A DNA stretch of 64,000 nucleotides from SXVE01 sp036388895 (GTDB taxonomy: Bacteria; Acidobacteriota; Blastocatellia; Pyrinomonadales; Pyrinomonadaceae): positions 21,417 through 85,416 of the forward strand of contig DASVQY010000069.1 of assembly GCA_036388895.1 (NCBI GenBank). Reading direction: 5' to 3'. Positions 40,783 to 50,083 of this stretch are shown here, one piece after another. The notes under the pieces are model-generated. The model ran no database searches and was not told the origin of the DNA. It saw nothing but the letters and a program-made list of their open reading frames with translations. Position numbers and translations under genes: made by a program. Within the stretch, counting starts at the first letter, position 1; the number at the start of each line of letters is the position of its first letter.

Positions 40783-43700
40783 ATGTTCGAAGGAAAGCTT
40801 ACTCAAATTAGACAAGCGCTTATTTTATCATTGCTAATAATGATTTTAAGCGCGGCGGCGGCGGCACAAACTGTTACTGGAACGGTTAAAGGCACTGTGC
40901 TCGACGTTAACGGCGCAATCGTTGTCGGAGCCTCAGTTGAAATCGTTAATACAGACACTGGATTAAAACGTAATTTGACTACGGGCAATGACGGTTCGTA
41001 TATTGCTACTTTTTTACCGCTCGGCAGTTACCGGGTGACAGCTAGTCAAACGGGATTTGGCGTTGTAACACGGGAGAATGTAGAGGTTCTGTTAAACCAA
41101 ACATCTCAAGTTGATTTCAAGCTCGACCCATCAGTTACCGCAGAAGTAACGATTACGGACGAACCGGCACCGATTAATACGACAAATGCTCAAATCGCCG
41201 GTTCACTGACTAGCGAACAGATTTTGGAAAGACCTGTCGCAAACCAAACAAACTTTTTAACTTTAGCGGAAACCTTTACCGGTTTTCAGGAAAATCCTAC
41301 TTCAGGTCAAAATAACCCCACATCTTCTTCCGGTTCTTCTGTAAACTTTAATGGTACAGGAACTCGAGGCGCTACATTCCAGATCAATGGCGTTAATAAT
41401 GACGACTCATCTGAGAATCAGAATCGTCAAGGCGTCTCATTAGCAACGATCAAAGAGTTTCAAGTTATTACAAACAACTTTACAGCTGAATTCGGACGGG
41501 GATACGGCGCAGTCGTTTTGGTTCAAACACTTTCAGGAACCAATAACCTGCGTGGAAGTGCGTATATTTTTCATAATGATAGTGCGCTGAATGCTAAGTC
41601 TTTCTTTTCGCACGGTAAAAAACCTGTTGCGCGCCGCAATCAATTTGGAGTTACTGCGGGATTTCCAATATTAAGAAATAGATTGTTCGGTTTTGTTAGC
41701 TTTGACCGGTTGGAAAATACTGGCTCAAACACTTATACCCGTGACGTTTTTCTTCCAAGTGAAAGAGATCCAGCGAATTGGTTTAGGATTACACCAGCTA
41801 ATGACACTCCGGCAAATCGTGCCTTTATTCAATCAGTTATAAACAGATTTCCAGCAACTCTGCTTCCGAATGATCCAGCTAATCGTTCACCGCGAACGTA
41901 CGTCGGAGAACAAGGTTTTGATTTTCCAGCGGAAGATTATTCAGGACGGTTTGACTGGAATCCGAGACAATCCGACACAGTTTTTGCGCGCTACCAATAC
42001 ACGCGTCAACAATTCATAGCTGACGACATTATCATCGGGGAACGCGCCGACCAAAACAATAAACAACAAAACCTGGGTGTAACCTGGACGCATATTTTTA
42101 ACCCGCAGCTTGTTGGTGAGTTTCGATACGGTTTAGGATTGAGAACAACTTTAGTTAACATTACTGCCGGAAATGACACACCAATCATCCGATTTTTCAA
42201 TCCCGTTTCAATCGGCAGCTCTATTATCGGCAACAGTGCTGCTTTTCCCATTCAGCGTTACCAAACGGATAACCAATTTGTTTACAACTTATCGGCGACA
42301 CTCGGTTCTAGACATTTCTTAAAACTCGGCACGGATATTCGGGATCAAAAATTGGACGATTTAGCCGACAATAGCTCGCGCGGTTTTTATAATTTTAATG
42401 CCACGACATGTAACGGAGTCACATACGGAAGCGGCTTTACCGCGTTTTTGAATGGCTGTGTTAATAATTATCAAAAAGGTTATGGGAATTTTTTCCTGGA
42501 AAACCGAATTGGAGAATCTAATTTTTATGCTGAAGATAATTGGAGGATCTTATCAAATTTAACCCTAAATCTGGGTGTGCGTTACGAATATGTGAATGCA
42601 CCTAGAGAGAGAAATAATAAGATTGATTACCAGTATAACGATGATAGAGACAACATTGAACCACGCTTGGGGTTTGCCTACAGTCCGTCATTTGAAGACG
42701 GTATACTGTCAGTTCTGTTTGGTCAATCGGGTGATTCTTCTATCCGAGGCGGGTATGGCATTTATCACGGAAGGTTATTCCAATCAGTATTTGCGCAATC
42801 AGGCGCTTCTGTTCGTACAAATACACCTAATGCTTTCTTTTACAACCAAACTGGCGCAGCGGGCTCAGGTTTCTTTCCAACAAACTTGCAAGATCCTACC
42901 GGCGGGTTTGTTTTTGTTCCGGGCGTCGAACCTACAGCCCGTTATAGCAAATCATTAGTTGTGGATCCAAACCTCGAAATGCCATATACGAAGCAGTGGA
43001 ATTTAACATATGAAAGACAATTACCTTGGTCATCGGCGTTAAGAATCAGTTATACAGGCAATCGTGGATATGGGTTATTGCGTTATAATTTTGGAAATGC
43101 TCCTCTAAATGACCCGAATGGGGTGCTTGTTACAGATCATCCAAATAATGCGCCATCTGTTTTATATACTGCTCCTAACCGTACTCCCGGCGATCCGCGC
43201 GGAGTTGACGTCAGAGGACAAATTTTACGTCCAGCTGCAAATGTACTTTGCGCAGGAACGGGGTTGCCAAATGTTCCGGTTACAACGCAGTGTCCAGTTG
43301 CAGTTCCATTAGGACCGCTCGAATACAGCTTTCGTATTCCGCGTACTAATGAAAGAAGACCTGACGGAAGATTTGCTGGTAATTTAGAAGTAAGTAACGG
43401 CGCTTTTACTTGGTATGACGGGTTGCAGGTAGAACTCAGCAAACGTTTAAGTAACGGACTTAATTTCCAAGCAGCTTACACCTGGAGTAAATCAATGGAT
43501 ACTACTTCAGAGGTGACTGCTGTTGGAACAGGGGATACCAACCAAACTGGTAACGATTTGAAACAGGCAAAAGCTCTTTCTCGTTTCCACACACCGCATC
43601 GTTTTACGTTTTTCGGAACTTATCGGATTCCTTTTTTAGCAGATCGGAAAGATATAATTGGACAGGTTCTTGGTGGTTGGCAGATTTCAACGGTTTTCAA

Positions 43701-44142
43701 ATGGGTTCACGGTACGCCTTTTACCGTAACCGGAACAGGAGTGGATTTGAATTTCGACAATTTTGCTGAAAGCCGCCCGGCTCTTCTTGATCCGAGCATT
43801 TTAGGACGCACTATAGGCAATCCCGAAACTTCAGTTAGTCTTTTGCCCGCAAGTGCTTTCCGACAAGCTACCTTAGCCGATTTAAATTGTTGTATTTTGG
43901 GTCGTAACACATTTTATATTGACGGGGTAAAAAATGTTGACTTGGCTCTCTCGAAGAAATTTTTGATGCCTTTCGAAAGGCATAGCTTATCGGTTCGTGC
44001 CGATTTCTTTAACGCATTCAACCGCGTTCAATGGGGGTTTCCGAACTTAACTTATACCAGCTCTGCCTTTGGACAGATTACTGGAACCGCTACTCAGTAC
44101 GCTCCGCGTACTATTCAGTTCTCGTTGCGGTACCTTTTCTAA
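40783..44142 (+). CDS. TonB-dependent receptor, Oar-like, with carboxypeptidase-regulatory domain (1)
   Basis: The 1119-residue outer-membrane protein has a signal peptide ending AAAAAQ, a carboxypeptidase-regulatory-like beta-sandwich (about 32-120: GTVKGTVLDVNGAIVVGASVEI, LPLGSYRVTASQTGF), a plug domain (VNFNGTGTRGATFQINGVNND) and a large beta-barrel ending in FSLRYLF. This is the Oar-like architecture that is expanded in acidobacteria; it takes up large or complex ligands. AGAGGAGAAA precedes ATG 40783. Its place in a muropeptide locus suggests uptake of cell-wall or chitin fragments, which is inference. A perfect terminator follows. Confidence 0.93.
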   Translation: MFEGKLTQIRQALILSLLIMILSAAAAAQTVTGTVKGTVLDVNGAIVVGASVEIVNTDTGLKRNLTTGNDGSYIATFLPLGSYRVTASQTGFGVVTRENVEVLLNQTSQVDFKLDPSVTAEVTITDEPAPINTTNAQIAGSLTSEQILERPVANQTNFLTLAETFTGFQENPTSGQNNPTSSSGSSVNFNGTGTRGATFQINGVNNDDSSENQNRQGVSLATIKEFQVITNNFTAEFGRGYGAVVLVQTLSGTNNLRGSAYIFHNDSALNAKSFFSHGKKPVARRNQFGVTAGFPILRNRLFGFVSFDRLENTGSNTYTRDVFLPSERDPANWFRITPANDTPANRAFIQSVINRFPATLLPNDPANRSPRTYVGEQGFDFPAEDYSGRFDWNPRQSDTVFARYQYTRQQFIADDIIIGERADQNNKQQNLGVTWTHIFNPQLVGEFRYGLGLRTTLVNITAGNDTPIIRFFNPVSIGSSIIGNSAAFPIQRYQTDNQFVYNLSATLGSRHFLKLGTDIRDQKLDDLADNSSRGFYNFNATTCNGVTYGSGFTAFLNGCVNNYQKGYGNFFLENRIGESNFYAEDNWRILSNLTLNLGVRYEYVNAPRERNNKIDYQYNDDRDNIEPRLGFAYSPSFEDGILSVLFGQSGDSSIRGGYGIYHGRLFQSVFAQSGASVRTNTPNAFFYNQTGAAGSGFFPTNLQDPTGGFVFVPGVEPTARYSKSLVVDPNLEMPYTKQWNLTYERQLPWSSALRISYTGNRGYGLLRYNFGNAPLNDPNGVLVTDHPNNAPSVLYTAPNRTPGDPRGVDVRGQILRPAANVLCAGTGLPNVPVTTQCPVAVPLGPLEYSFRIPRTNERRPDGRFAGNLEVSNGAFTWYDGLQVELSKRLSNGLNFQAAYTWSKSMDTTSEVTAVGTGDTNQTGNDLKQAKALSRFHTPHRFTFFGTYRIPFLADRKDIIGQVLGGWQISTVFKWVHGTPFTVTGTGVDLNFDNFAESRPALLDPSILGRTIGNPETSVSLLPASAFRQATLADLNCCILGRNTFYIDGVKNVDLALSKKFLMPFERHSLSVRADFFNAFNRVQWGFPNLTYTSSAFGQITGTATQYAPRTIQFSLRYLF

Positions 44143-44162
44143 ATTGAAATAAACGACTTTAT

Positions 44163-44198
44163 GCCAGTGGTGCTAAGTAAAGCACCACTGGCTTTTTT
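44163..44198 (+). terminator. Intrinsic terminator after TonB receptor gene 1
   Basis: GCCAGTGGTGCT and AGCACCACTGGC form a perfect 12-bp stem around AAGTAA, followed by TTTTTT. Confidence 0.95.
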
Positions 44199-44418
44199 GT
44201 TTAAATTTATCTTGTAAATTTCTTAAAAACTCTTTTGAGGTAATAAAAGGGAAAAATCAATTGCCTTTAGGTTTTGGTATAGACCAACTTAAAAGTGTTG
44301 CACAGTTTTTGCCTAATAAGTGGATACTTTCAAGTTTTATCACAATTTTACCTCTTTGTTTTGTGGTAATTATTCAAAAATCTTAAGTTTCTGGATGATT
44401 AGTTTATTACTGTCGAAA

Positions 44419-44474
44419 CAACGATAACGAAAATTTGAATAAATTTCCAAAAACCTAAATATTTCTTATGGCTT
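44419..44474. promoter_or_regulatory. 56-bp repeat upstream of the second TonB receptor gene (copy 2)
   Basis: This near-identical copy of 40558-40613 (53 of 56 bases) lies 36 bp before ATG 44511. The preceding bases (GTCGAAACAACG against GTCAATTCAACG) also resemble each other, so similarity may extend slightly beyond 56 bp. Confidence 0.65.
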
Positions 44475-44510
44475 GCAATTTTATCTTTAAGTTTTAAATG
44501 AGGAAAGAAA

Positions 44511-47500
44511 ATGAAACATGATTTTAGGCACCTAGCGTTTTTAATGATTATTGCTTTTGTTAGCTGTTTGAGTTTAAACGGACTAGTATCAGCGCAAGAA
44601 GTTACCGGAGCAATTACCGGAACAGTTCTTGACCCTAATGGAGCTGCTGTTCGTGGAGCTCAAGTAGTTGTAAGTAGCGTAGATAGAGGTCTTGAGCGAA
44701 CTTATCAAACAGATGATGAGGGCATTTTCTCTGCGCCACTTTTGCCTCCCGGAACATACAGTTTAACGATTGAAGCGGCAGGCTTCAAAAAATATGTACA
44801 AAGTGATATTCGAATAAGCGTCAATGATAGACGACCGGTCGAAGTAAGGCTTGAAACTGGCGGAGTTACGGAAACGGTTAATGTTACGGCTGAGCCTTCG
44901 GTAATACAAGAAAGCCCTACGCAACAGGCATTAATCGAAGGCTCACAAGTTAGACAGTTGCCTTTGAATAATCGCAACTTTGTGCAGCTTGCGACGCTTG
45001 CGCCTGGCGTTACTTCTTCCAATTCATCGCAAATCGGTTTTGGCGGATTAGCGGTAGTTCAGATTTCGATTAATGGCGGTCGTACTTCGGCTATTAATTG
45101 GCTGGTTGACGGTTCGAGAAACGTTGATTCAGGATCGAATTTGACTTTGTTAACTGTTCCGAGCGTTGATGCTATTCAAGAATTTACCGTTCTAACATCT
45201 AATTACGCGCCGGAATTTGGTCGTAACGGTGGCGGTGTCGTTAACGTCGTAACGCGTCAGGGCACAAACGATTTTCACGGTACACTTTACGAGTTTGTTA
45301 GAAACGATGCTTTGAATGCGCGCGACCCGTTTATTACCACTCGGTTAACTGGACTTGGTTCGGCGACTGATCCGCGATTTAAGCAGCCGCTTCGCTACAA
45401 CGATTTTGGGGGGACAATCGGTGGTCCAGTTTTCTTTCCTAATATTGGGGACGACGGTCCGACCATATATAACGGACGCAATCGCACCTACTTTTTCTTT
45501 TCACAGGAGTTCCGACGCGTGCGATCGAGCAGTATTCCGGTCGGAACGGTCGCTACGAACGCACAGAGAAGCGGCGTTTTTACGACGCCTATCATTGACC
45601 CTTTAACCGGGCAGCCTTTTGCCAATAACACAATTCCACAGAATCGGTTCAATCCAAATTCTGTTGCTTTATTAAACTACATTCTGGCACCGAATGAAGG
45701 AACCAATCAGTTTCGCCGTGTCTCTCCGGTTGCCGGTAATTTCCGCCAATCAATCTTTCGGTTTGATCATAATTTCACAGCGAACACAACATTCACAGCT
45801 CGTTACATTCAAGACAATTTTGACCGAACCGATCCGGGCGGGAACATCTTCTTAGATCCTTTTGTAATTACACAGGTGCAGGGAACATTGTTTCCAAACG
45901 TTGCTTCGCAACAAACATCCACGCCTGGCAAAAATTTTGTCGCCTCTCTTAAGTTCGGGCTTTCACCGGCGGTTATTAACGAGGTGGCTTTTGATTACGC
46001 CTTCAATAAAATTCAGAGCACATTTACCGGTACGGGGCTTCGAAGCAATACTCCGGGATTTACCTCGCCGGAGCTTTTTGCAGGCAACTTACAGGGTGCT
46101 TTGCCGGGTATTAGTATTACTGGTTTGCAGGGACTTACATTTCAAAGCCCGCAGGACATTGAAAATCCAAGCTACACGCTACGCGATAACTTAACCTGGG
46201 TGCGCGGAAACCACACGTTTAAATTCGGCGCTTTCTTAGCCAAGGAAGAAAAAAACGAAAACGCCGGAAATAATCTTAACGGCACAATATCTTTTAACGG
46301 CACAAGAACCGCCAGCGCTGCTGTTCCGGGAAGCGGTAATGCCTTCGCTGATTTCTTGCTTGGCTTACCGTCACAGTTTTCCGAAGCTCAAAATGAAATT
46401 CGCGTTCAGTTGCGGTACAACACTTACGAATTTTATGCACAGGATTCCTGGAAAGTTAGTCCTCGTTTGACAATTGATTACGGCGCTAGATACTCAATCT
46501 ATGAAAATCCGATTGAAGCAAGTGATTATCTGATAACATTTCTGCCCAGATTGTATGATCCGAGCCGACAGGTTACCCTGACACCGAATGGTAATTTTAT
46601 TGATTTAGCCGCCGGTGGCGAACGCTTTAACGGAATTGCTTTTGCCGGTCAAAATTCGCCTTACGGACGGCGGGTTCAATCGAATCAATACAACACAATC
46701 GGACCGAGAGTCGGATTTGCCTACAATGTTTTCGGCGACGGAAAAACGATTATTCGCGGCGGTTTCGGAGTTTTTTACGACAGAACATTAACCGGCATTG
46801 TTGAACAAAATGCCTTTCTCAACCCGAGAATAGCTCAAACACAGGTCATTGATAATCCCACAACCATCAATGATCCTCGCATTGGTACGCCAAATAATGC
46901 AATCGGGGTAGCTGCGTTAATCACTACAGGCGATGAATTTAAACCGCCACAAACTTTGCAGTATAGTCTAGGACTTCAACGGGAACTGTTCAGAAACACC
47001 TTTGTAGAAGTTGCTTACGTCGGAAATAGTTCACATAACCTTTTACGGCAAGTTAATATAAATCTTCCGCTTCCTCGTTTCGCACGAAGCGGCGGCACTT
47101 TGCCTAGAAACTTTTATCGTCCGTTTAGAGGATATGGAAACATCAATGAAAGACGCACCGATGCGGATTCAAATTATAATTCCGCTCAATTTACATTGAC
47201 GCGCCGTTTCACTGACGGTTTACAGTTCGGAGCGGTTTATACTTTCAGTAAAAACATTACCGAATCTTCAACAGATCGTTCGGATACTATTCAGAACCCG
47301 CTGCGCCCAGACCTTGAAAGAGCGTTATCTCAATTTGACCGGACGCACGTTTTCACTGCTAGCTTTTTATATGAATTACCGTTCGGCAGAGAGAAAATGT
47401 TCGATTTAGGCAGCTTCGGTAATGCTATTTTGGGTGGATTCCAATTGGCGGGAATTTATACTTTGCAATCAGGAACTCCTTTAACCATTACTCAAACAGC

Positions 47501-47927
47501 GGGCACATTCGTCTCGAACGGAGTGTCGGTCACTACGCCGGTAGATCCGTTTGATCAAGGATACACGCTTGCCACCGTTCGCCCGAACTTGATTTGCGAC
47601 CCGACTTTACCAAGGTCGGAACGCACCGTCACCCGGTGGTTTAACACGGGTTGTTTTAGCCCTGTGTTAGCTAATTCAACTTCTTACGGAAACGCGGGGC
47701 GAGGAATTGTTCGTGGACCGGGCATTAATAACCTTGATGTTTCGCTTTACAGAACGTTTGGTTTTACTGAAAGCATGAATCTTCAGCTTCGCGCTGAATT
47801 CTTTAACGTGCTTAATACGACACAATACAATAATCCGATACAAACACTCGGCTCGTCGAACTTTGGCGCTATAACCAGTGCCCGCGACGCGCGCATTATT
47901 CAATTTGGAGCGAAATTTAACTTTTAA
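44511..47927 (+). CDS. TonB-dependent receptor, Oar-like, with carboxypeptidase-regulatory domain (2)
   Basis: The 1138-residue product has the same layout as its neighbour: signal peptide ending VSAQ, a regulatory beta-sandwich (about 30-120: GAITGTVLDPNGAAVRGAQVVV, LPPGTYSLTIEAAGF), plug (LPLNNRNFVQLATLAPGV, INGGRTSAINWLVDGSRN) and a barrel ending in aromatic FGAKFNF. It is not a simple recent copy: the two receptors differ throughout. GAGGAAAG precedes the start. A terminator hairpin follows at 48029 before nagA, so nagA has its own promoter or depends on read-through. Confidence 0.93.
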   Translation: MKHDFRHLAFLMIIAFVSCLSLNGLVSAQEVTGAITGTVLDPNGAAVRGAQVVVSSVDRGLERTYQTDDEGIFSAPLLPPGTYSLTIEAAGFKKYVQSDIRISVNDRRPVEVRLETGGVTETVNVTAEPSVIQESPTQQALIEGSQVRQLPLNNRNFVQLATLAPGVTSSNSSQIGFGGLAVVQISINGGRTSAINWLVDGSRNVDSGSNLTLLTVPSVDAIQEFTVLTSNYAPEFGRNGGGVVNVVTRQGTNDFHGTLYEFVRNDALNARDPFITTRLTGLGSATDPRFKQPLRYNDFGGTIGGPVFFPNIGDDGPTIYNGRNRTYFFFSQEFRRVRSSSIPVGTVATNAQRSGVFTTPIIDPLTGQPFANNTIPQNRFNPNSVALLNYILAPNEGTNQFRRVSPVAGNFRQSIFRFDHNFTANTTFTARYIQDNFDRTDPGGNIFLDPFVITQVQGTLFPNVASQQTSTPGKNFVASLKFGLSPAVINEVAFDYAFNKIQSTFTGTGLRSNTPGFTSPELFAGNLQGALPGISITGLQGLTFQSPQDIENPSYTLRDNLTWVRGNHTFKFGAFLAKEEKNENAGNNLNGTISFNGTRTASAAVPGSGNAFADFLLGLPSQFSEAQNEIRVQLRYNTYEFYAQDSWKVSPRLTIDYGARYSIYENPIEASDYLITFLPRLYDPSRQVTLTPNGNFIDLAAGGERFNGIAFAGQNSPYGRRVQSNQYNTIGPRVGFAYNVFGDGKTIIRGGFGVFYDRTLTGIVEQNAFLNPRIAQTQVIDNPTTINDPRIGTPNNAIGVAALITTGDEFKPPQTLQYSLGLQRELFRNTFVEVAYVGNSSHNLLRQVNINLPLPRFARSGGTLPRNFYRPFRGYGNINERRTDADSNYNSAQFTLTRRFTDGLQFGAVYTFSKNITESSTDRSDTIQNPLRPDLERALSQFDRTHVFTASFLYELPFGREKMFDLGSFGNAILGGFQLAGIYTLQSGTPLTITQTAGTFVSNGVSVTTPVDPFDQGYTLATVRPNLICDPTLPRSERTVTRWFNTGCFSPVLANSTSYGNAGRGIVRGPGINNLDVSLYRTFGFTESMNLQLRAEFFNVLNTTQYNNPIQTLGSSNFGAITSARDARIIQFGAKFNF

Positions 47928-48028
47928 ATGCTCGATGAATAAAAAATGATTCTTGTAAACCATTGATACAGGAAATGCGAAATTTTCTTTATCTTATGTT
48001 TTTTTGATGAACGAAAGTTTATTATGCT

Positions 48029-48063
48029 AAGCCTATGTTTTTCCAAACATAGGCTTTATTTTT
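48029..48063 (+). terminator. Intrinsic terminator between TonB receptor gene 2 and nagA
   Basis: AAGCCTATGTTT and AAACATAGGCTT form a perfect 12-bp stem around TTCC, followed by TATTTTT. It occupies the first codons of a longer frame that starts at 48024, which argues against that start for nagA. Confidence 0.92.
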
Positions 48064-48083
48064 GCACTTGGTTAACAATAAAT

Positions 48084-49226
48084 ATGGAAAATATGGAAAA
48101 GATTAGGTTAAAAGATTCTACAAACCTCTTTGTAGAAATTGAAGGTTCAAATATTATTGACGTTTCGACAAAAAGATCAAAGTCTGGTGAAACTTTCAAT
48201 CTTGAGAATTGTACTCTTTACCCTGGTTTTATTGACGTACATAATCACGGCGCAGTCAATGTAGACGTTAATTCGGCAAGCGCCGAAGGTTTGCGAAAGG
48301 TTTCCAAGTTTTTGGCTTCAAAAGGCGTCACTGCTTGGCTTCCGACATTTGTTCCAGACTCGACGGAAAATTATCAAAAAGTAATCGAAGCGATTGATGA
48401 GTTAATGCAGAATTCGGAGTTCGACGAGCCGGGAGCACAGATTCTTGGCGTGCATTATGAAGGCATTTTTGCCAACGAAAAAATGTGCGGCGCACTTCGT
48501 CCGCAGTTTTTTAGGAATTTTGTGAATGGTGATGAAATCGACGAAATTCCGAAACTCGCGAGCGGCGTGCATTTTACTACGCTTGCGCCGGAAGTCGAAA
48601 ATGGAATCGATCTTATAAAAAATCTTGTCGAGCAGGATTGGATTGTCTCAATCGGGCATACAAATGCCGATATTCAAACTTTAGACAACGCATTTGAAGC
48701 GGGAGCAAAACATTTGACGCATTTTTATAACGCGATGACCGGGCTTCATCACCGCGATGTCGGCGTTGTCGGCTGGGCTTTGACGAAAAATGGAACGACT
48801 TTTGACATTATCGGCGACGGCATTCACGTTCACCCGAAAATGCTCGAATTCGCTTGCCGGACGAAATCGCCCGAAAACGTTTCTCTGATCAGCGACTCGG
48901 TCGCGCCGACCGGTTCCGGCGACGGTGAATTCGAGCTTTGGGGCGAGAAGATTTCAGTAATAAACGGCAAAACACAGAACGAACGCGGAAGCATCGCCGG
49001 GAGCGTGATTACGATGCTCGACGCCGCACGAATGATGCTATCGCTCGGGTTTTCTCCCAACGAAGTTTCGCTGATGGCGAGCGCGAATCCGGCGCGGCTT
49101 CTCGGAATAGAAAAAACTCACGGTTCGATTGAAGCCGGAAAACGCGCCGATCTGGTCGCCCTCGATGAAACCGGAAACGCTGTTTTTGTTATGATCGGCG
49201 GGAAAATCGCGGTCAACAAATTGTAA
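48084..49226 (+). CDS. nagA: N-acetylglucosamine-6-phosphate deacetylase
   Basis: The product has 380 residues. Metal and substrate blocks are present: PGFIDVHNHG, HYEGIF (usually HLEGPF), IGHTNAD, HFYNAM, DIIGDGIHVHP and the catalytic Asp in LISDSVAPTG. NagA turns GlcNAc-6-phosphate into glucosamine-6-phosphate, the step after MurQ or the GlcNAc kinase. ATG 48084 is preferred because the upstream in-frame ATG at 48024 lies in the terminator hairpin of the preceding gene; ATG 48093 is also possible. No strong ribosome site is visible. No nagB is present in the window. Confidence 0.95.
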   Translation: MENMEKIRLKDSTNLFVEIEGSNIIDVSTKRSKSGETFNLENCTLYPGFIDVHNHGAVNVDVNSASAEGLRKVSKFLASKGVTAWLPTFVPDSTENYQKVIEAIDELMQNSEFDEPGAQILGVHYEGIFANEKMCGALRPQFFRNFVNGDEIDEIPKLASGVHFTTLAPEVENGIDLIKNLVEQDWIVSIGHTNADIQTLDNAFEAGAKHLTHFYNAMTGLHHRDVGVVGWALTKNGTTFDIIGDGIHVHPKMLEFACRTKSPENVSLISDSVAPTGSGDGEFELWGEKISVINGKTQNERGSIAGSVITMLDAARMMLSLGFSPNEVSLMASANPARLLGIEKTHGSIEAGKRADLVALDETGNAVFVMIGGKIAVNKL

Positions 49227-49339
49227 AAGCATCGTGCTGTGTCTCATCGCGCGGAAAAAGGAAATGAAAATTATTTGTGTAAAGAATTGTAAAACTTTGC
49301 GCGGCGGAATAGTTTCTGTCGTAAAATCATTTTCAAGCT

Positions 49340-50032
49340 ATGAATCGAATTTTAATCGTTGACGACGATGAAGAGCTTTGCGAACTCGTCTCCGAGTATT
49401 TGACGAGCGCCGATTTTTTCGTTGATGCCGTTCACGACGGGGCGGAAGGTTTGAGAAAAGCGGCTTCGGACGAATTTGACCTGGTTACGCTCGACGTGAT
49501 GCTGCCAAAAATGAACGGCTTCGACGTTTTGCGGGAACTTCGGGAAACGTCGAAAATTCCCGTTTTGATGCTGACCGCCCGGGGTGACGATACGGAGCGA
49601 ATCACCGGACTGGAAATCGGCGCCGACGATTATCTGGCGAAGCCTTTTAATCCGCGCGAGCTGCTTGCCCGGATTCGCGCCATTCTACGGCGCGTTCAAA
49701 GCGATGAACACGAACCGGCGACGGCAGAAAAATTAAATGTCGATGATTTGGAAATTTCTAAGTCGGCGCGTTCGGCGCGGCGCGAAGGCGAAGATTTGAA
49801 TTTGACTTCCGTCGAATTCGATCTGCTCGTTGCGTTGATTAAGGAAGCAGGCAAAATCGTTAAAAAAGAAGATTTAAGCCGGAAAGTTTTAGAGCGCGAT
49901 CTTTCGCCGTATGACCGGAGCCTTGATATGCACATCAGCAATTTAAGAAAAAAATTAGGCAAGCGCTCGGGCGAAGAAGAAGAAAGAATTAAAACCGTTC
50001 GCTCGGTCGGCTACATTTACACTGTTCCTTAA
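49340..50032 (+). CDS. OmpR-family response regulator
   Basis: The 230-residue product has a receiver domain (acidic DDDEE near 8, phospho-acceptor Asp near 52 in DVMLPKMNGF, LTARGDD, Lys in LAKPF) and a C-terminal winged helix (DLNLTSVEFDLLVALI, LDMHISNLRKKLG, IKTVRSVGYIYTVP). It is followed after 51 bp by its histidine kinase. The pair looks CpxR/CpxA-like, but the signal is unknown. Confidence 0.96.
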   Translation: MNRILIVDDDEELCELVSEYLTSADFFVDAVHDGAEGLRKAASDEFDLVTLDVMLPKMNGFDVLRELRETSKIPVLMLTARGDDTERITGLEIGADDYLAKPFNPRELLARIRAILRRVQSDEHEPATAEKLNVDDLEISKSARSARREGEDLNLTSVEFDLLVALIKEAGKIVKKEDLSRKVLERDLSPYDRSLDMHISNLRKKLGKRSGEEEERIKTVRSVGYIYTVP

Positions 50033-50083
50033 AAATTCGATGTTAAAGTCTTGTTTTCAACTTTGAACCTTGAATTCTAATTT

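Noticed and set aside
40558..44474. CRISPR or long terminal repeat reading of the 56-bp pair
   Set aside because: Only two copies, 3.8 kb apart, with whole receptor genes between and no cas, transposase or target duplication.
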